Below are positions 6,011 through 7,639 of a stretch of DNA of 7,639 bases, piece by piece (position 1 is the first letter of the stretch; each line of letters begins with the position of its first letter). The DNA comes from Mediterranea massiliensis (lineage in GTDB: Bacteria > Bacteroidota > Bacteroidia > Bacteroidales > Bacteroidaceae): assembly GCA_958402075.1 (NCBI GenBank), contig CATXSD010000121.1, positions 1 to 7,639 on the forward strand. The letters are read 5' to 3'. The translations under genes and the position numbers were made by a program. Under the pieces are notes generated by a model. The model worked only from the letters and a program-made list of their open reading frames with translations, made no database searches and was not told the DNA's origin.

Positions 6011-7639
6011 ATGGAAACATTTCTGCAACTGGTAGCACAGGATTTATATAAGAAGGTGGGAAATGACCTGAGCCGTACGGTGGTGGTATTCCCCAACAAA
6101 CGCGCGAGCCTGTTCTTCAACGAACAGCTGGCGGCACAGAGCGACCGGCCGCTGTGGTCGCCTGCGTACGTGAGCATCAGCGACCTGTTCAGGCAGCTGT
6201 CGCCGTGGAAGGCGGGAGACCCCATCCGGCTGGTGTGCGAGCTGTACCGGGTGTTCCGCGAGGAGACGAAGAGCGAGGAGACGCTGGACGACTTCTACTT
6301 CTGGGGCGAACTTCTGATCAGCGACTTTGACGACGTGGACAAGAATCTGGTGGACGCGGACCGACTCTTCAGCAACCTGCAGGACCTGAAGAACATTCTG
6401 GACATTCCCGACTACCTGGAACCGGAACAGGAGGAGGCGATACGGGAGTTCTTCGAGAACTTCTCCATCGAACGGCGGACGGAGCTGAAGGAACGCTTCA
6501 TCAGCCTGTGGGACAAGCTGGGCGACATCTACCGCCACTACCGCAGCCGGCTGGAGGAGCTGGGCATCGCCTACGAGGGCATGATGTACCGCCAGGTGAT
6601 GGAGGAGCTGGACACGAACCGGCTGGCGTATGACCGGTATGTGTTCGTGGGCTTCAACGTGCTGAACCGCGTGGAGCAGGCCTTCTTCCAACGGCTGCAG
6701 GAAGCCGGAAAGGCGTGGTTCTACTGGGACTACGACGTGTTCTACACCCGGCGTCCGGCCGAAGCCAACCCACCCTACCGGCACGAGGCGGGGGAATTCA
6801 TCCTGCGCAACCTGAAGCTGTTTCCCAACCAGCTGCCGGAGAGCTGTCTGGACGTGATGAGCCGGCCCAAGCGGATCCGCTTCCTCTCCGCACCGACGGA
6901 GAACGCACAGGCCCGCTTCCTGCCCCGCTGGATGGAGGAGCTGGACCTGCCGGAAGGAGCCCGGCAGAAGGAGAACGCCGTGGTGCTGTGCAACGAGGCC
7001 CTGCTGGTGCCGGTGCTGCACACCCTGCCCGAAGAGGTGAAGGACGTGAACATCACCATGGGATTCCCGCTGGCACAGACGCCGGTGTACAGCTACATCA
7101 ACGCCCTGACGGAACTGCAGACGGACGGGTACCGGGCGGACAGCGGACGCTATACCTACGAGGCGGTGACGGCCGTGCTGAAGCATCCGTACGTGAGGCA
7201 GCTGTCGGCCGAAGCGGAACGGCTGGAACGGAGGCTGACGCAGGACAACCGCTTCTATCCCCTGCCCTCGGAACTGAAGGCAGACGCCTTCCTGGAGCAG
7301 GTATTCACCCCGCAGAACGGCATAGAAGCCCTGTGCGCCTGGCTAACGGAACGCATCAAGGATGTGTCGGTCCTGTACCGGAAACCGCAGGAAGAGGACG
7401 AAAAGGACATCTTCGGGCAACTGTACCGGGAATCGCTGTTCAAGGGATATACGCTGGTGAACCGCCTGCTGAACCTGATGGAGACGGGCGAACTGGCGGG
7501 CATACGGACGGACACGCTGAAGCGGCTGATGAACCGCCTGCTGACGGCGGCCAACATCCCCTTCCACGGCGAACCGGCCATCGGCATGCAGGTGATGGGC
7601 GTGCTGGAGACGAGAAACCTGGACTTCAGGAACCTGATA
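6011..7639 (+). CDS. addB: AddB-type subunit of helicase-nuclease, 3' partial
   Basis: The frame is open from the ATG at 6011 to the end of the window, 543 codons with no stop. The N-terminus (M-E-T-F-L-Q-L-V-A-Q-D-L-Y) leads straight into V-V-V-F-P-N-K-R-A-S-L-F-F at 24-36, a motif Ia-like segment, with no Walker A before it. Other marks are Y-V-F-V-G-F-N-V-L-N-R at 210-220 where motif II would lie, W-F-Y-W-D-Y-D at 236-242, I-T-M-G-F-P-L at 348-354, and V-M-G-V-L-E-T-R-N-L-D-F-R at 528-540, a motif V-like segment typical of AddB. In the family this subunit carries a second nuclease and an iron-sulfur cluster near the C-terminus; that part is outside the window. It would form a complex with AddA encoded just upstream. 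An in-frame ATG at 5933 gives a longer frame, but 26 extra residues would come from repeats, so 6011 is preferred. The gene order is opposite to B. subtilis addBA. Confidence 0.88.
   Translation, partial: METFLQLVAQDLYKKVGNDLSRTVVVFPNKRASLFFNEQLAAQSDRPLWSPAYVSISDLFRQLSPWKAGDPIRLVCELYRVFREETKSEETLDDFYFWGELLISDFDDVDKNLVDADRLFSNLQDLKNILDIPDYLEPEQEEAIREFFENFSIERRTELKERFISLWDKLGDIYRHYRSRLEELGIAYEGMMYRQVMEELDTNRLAYDRYVFVGFNVLNRVEQAFFQRLQEAGKAWFYWDYDVFYTRRPAEANPPYRHEAGEFILRNLKLFPNQLPESCLDVMSRPKRIRFLSAPTENAQARFLPRWMEELDLPEGARQKENAVVLCNEALLVPVLHTLPEEVKDVNITMGFPLAQTPVYSYINALTELQTDGYRADSGRYTYEAVTAVLKHPYVRQLSAEAERLERRLTQDNRFYPLPSELKADAFLEQVFTPQNGIEALCAWLTERIKDVSVLYRKPQEEDEKDIFGQLYRESLFKGYTLVNRLLNLMETGELAGIRTDTLKRLMNRLLTAANIPFHGEPAIGMQVMGVLETRNLDFRNLI

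Noticed and set aside
6044..7186. 380-codon - strand open frame inside addB
   Set aside because: In register with addB, whose translation carries AddB motifs; the antisense product is low-complexity and unlike any protein I know.

Overview
The window reads as a piece of a Bacteroidales (Bacteroidota) chromosome, probably a gut Bacteroidaceae relative. Four signals point this way: a lipoprotein whose mature N-terminus is C-S-D-D-E, matching the Bacteroidota lipoprotein surface-export signal; a TAnnTTTG-type -7 promoter element ahead of the helicase gene; starts without Shine-Dalgarno sequences and with A-rich leaders; and a helicase-nuclease pair that looks like the Bacteroidota version of AddAB. 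All recognisable genes are on the + strand.

Left half (1-2611), cell envelope. A 5'-truncated gene ending at 1226 encodes an exported protein that resembles the second half of the YjbH/GfcD family of outer-membrane beta-barrels, linked to exopolysaccharide in Enterobacteria. Thirty bases later a 418-residue lipoprotein gene (1257-2513) begins, with a carboxypeptidase-regulatory-like beta domain and a surface-export signal. The two are probably co-transcribed and end at a strong intrinsic terminator (about 2565-2611). The pairing of a compact YjbH-like barrel with a surface lipoprotein is the least familiar part of the window.

Right half (2612-7639), DNA repair. After a promoter-like region comes addA (2718-5912), a 1064-residue UvrD-type helicase with a C-terminal RecB-type nuclease, all key motifs visible. 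Next is addB (6011 to beyond the window end), the partner subunit, here without any Walker A motif. Together they would process double-strand DNA ends for RecA loading. The order is addA then addB, the reverse of Bacillus subtilis.

The 98-base gap between addA and addB is filled by an array of 7-base units in three blocks: ATGGTTA units, then roughly the reverse complement (TAACCAC and variants), then TCAATTN units. The array supplies the addA stop codon, can fold into two competing hairpins, and leaves an open frame running into addB from an upstream ATG. No RNA genes, insertion sequences or CRISPR arrays were seen.
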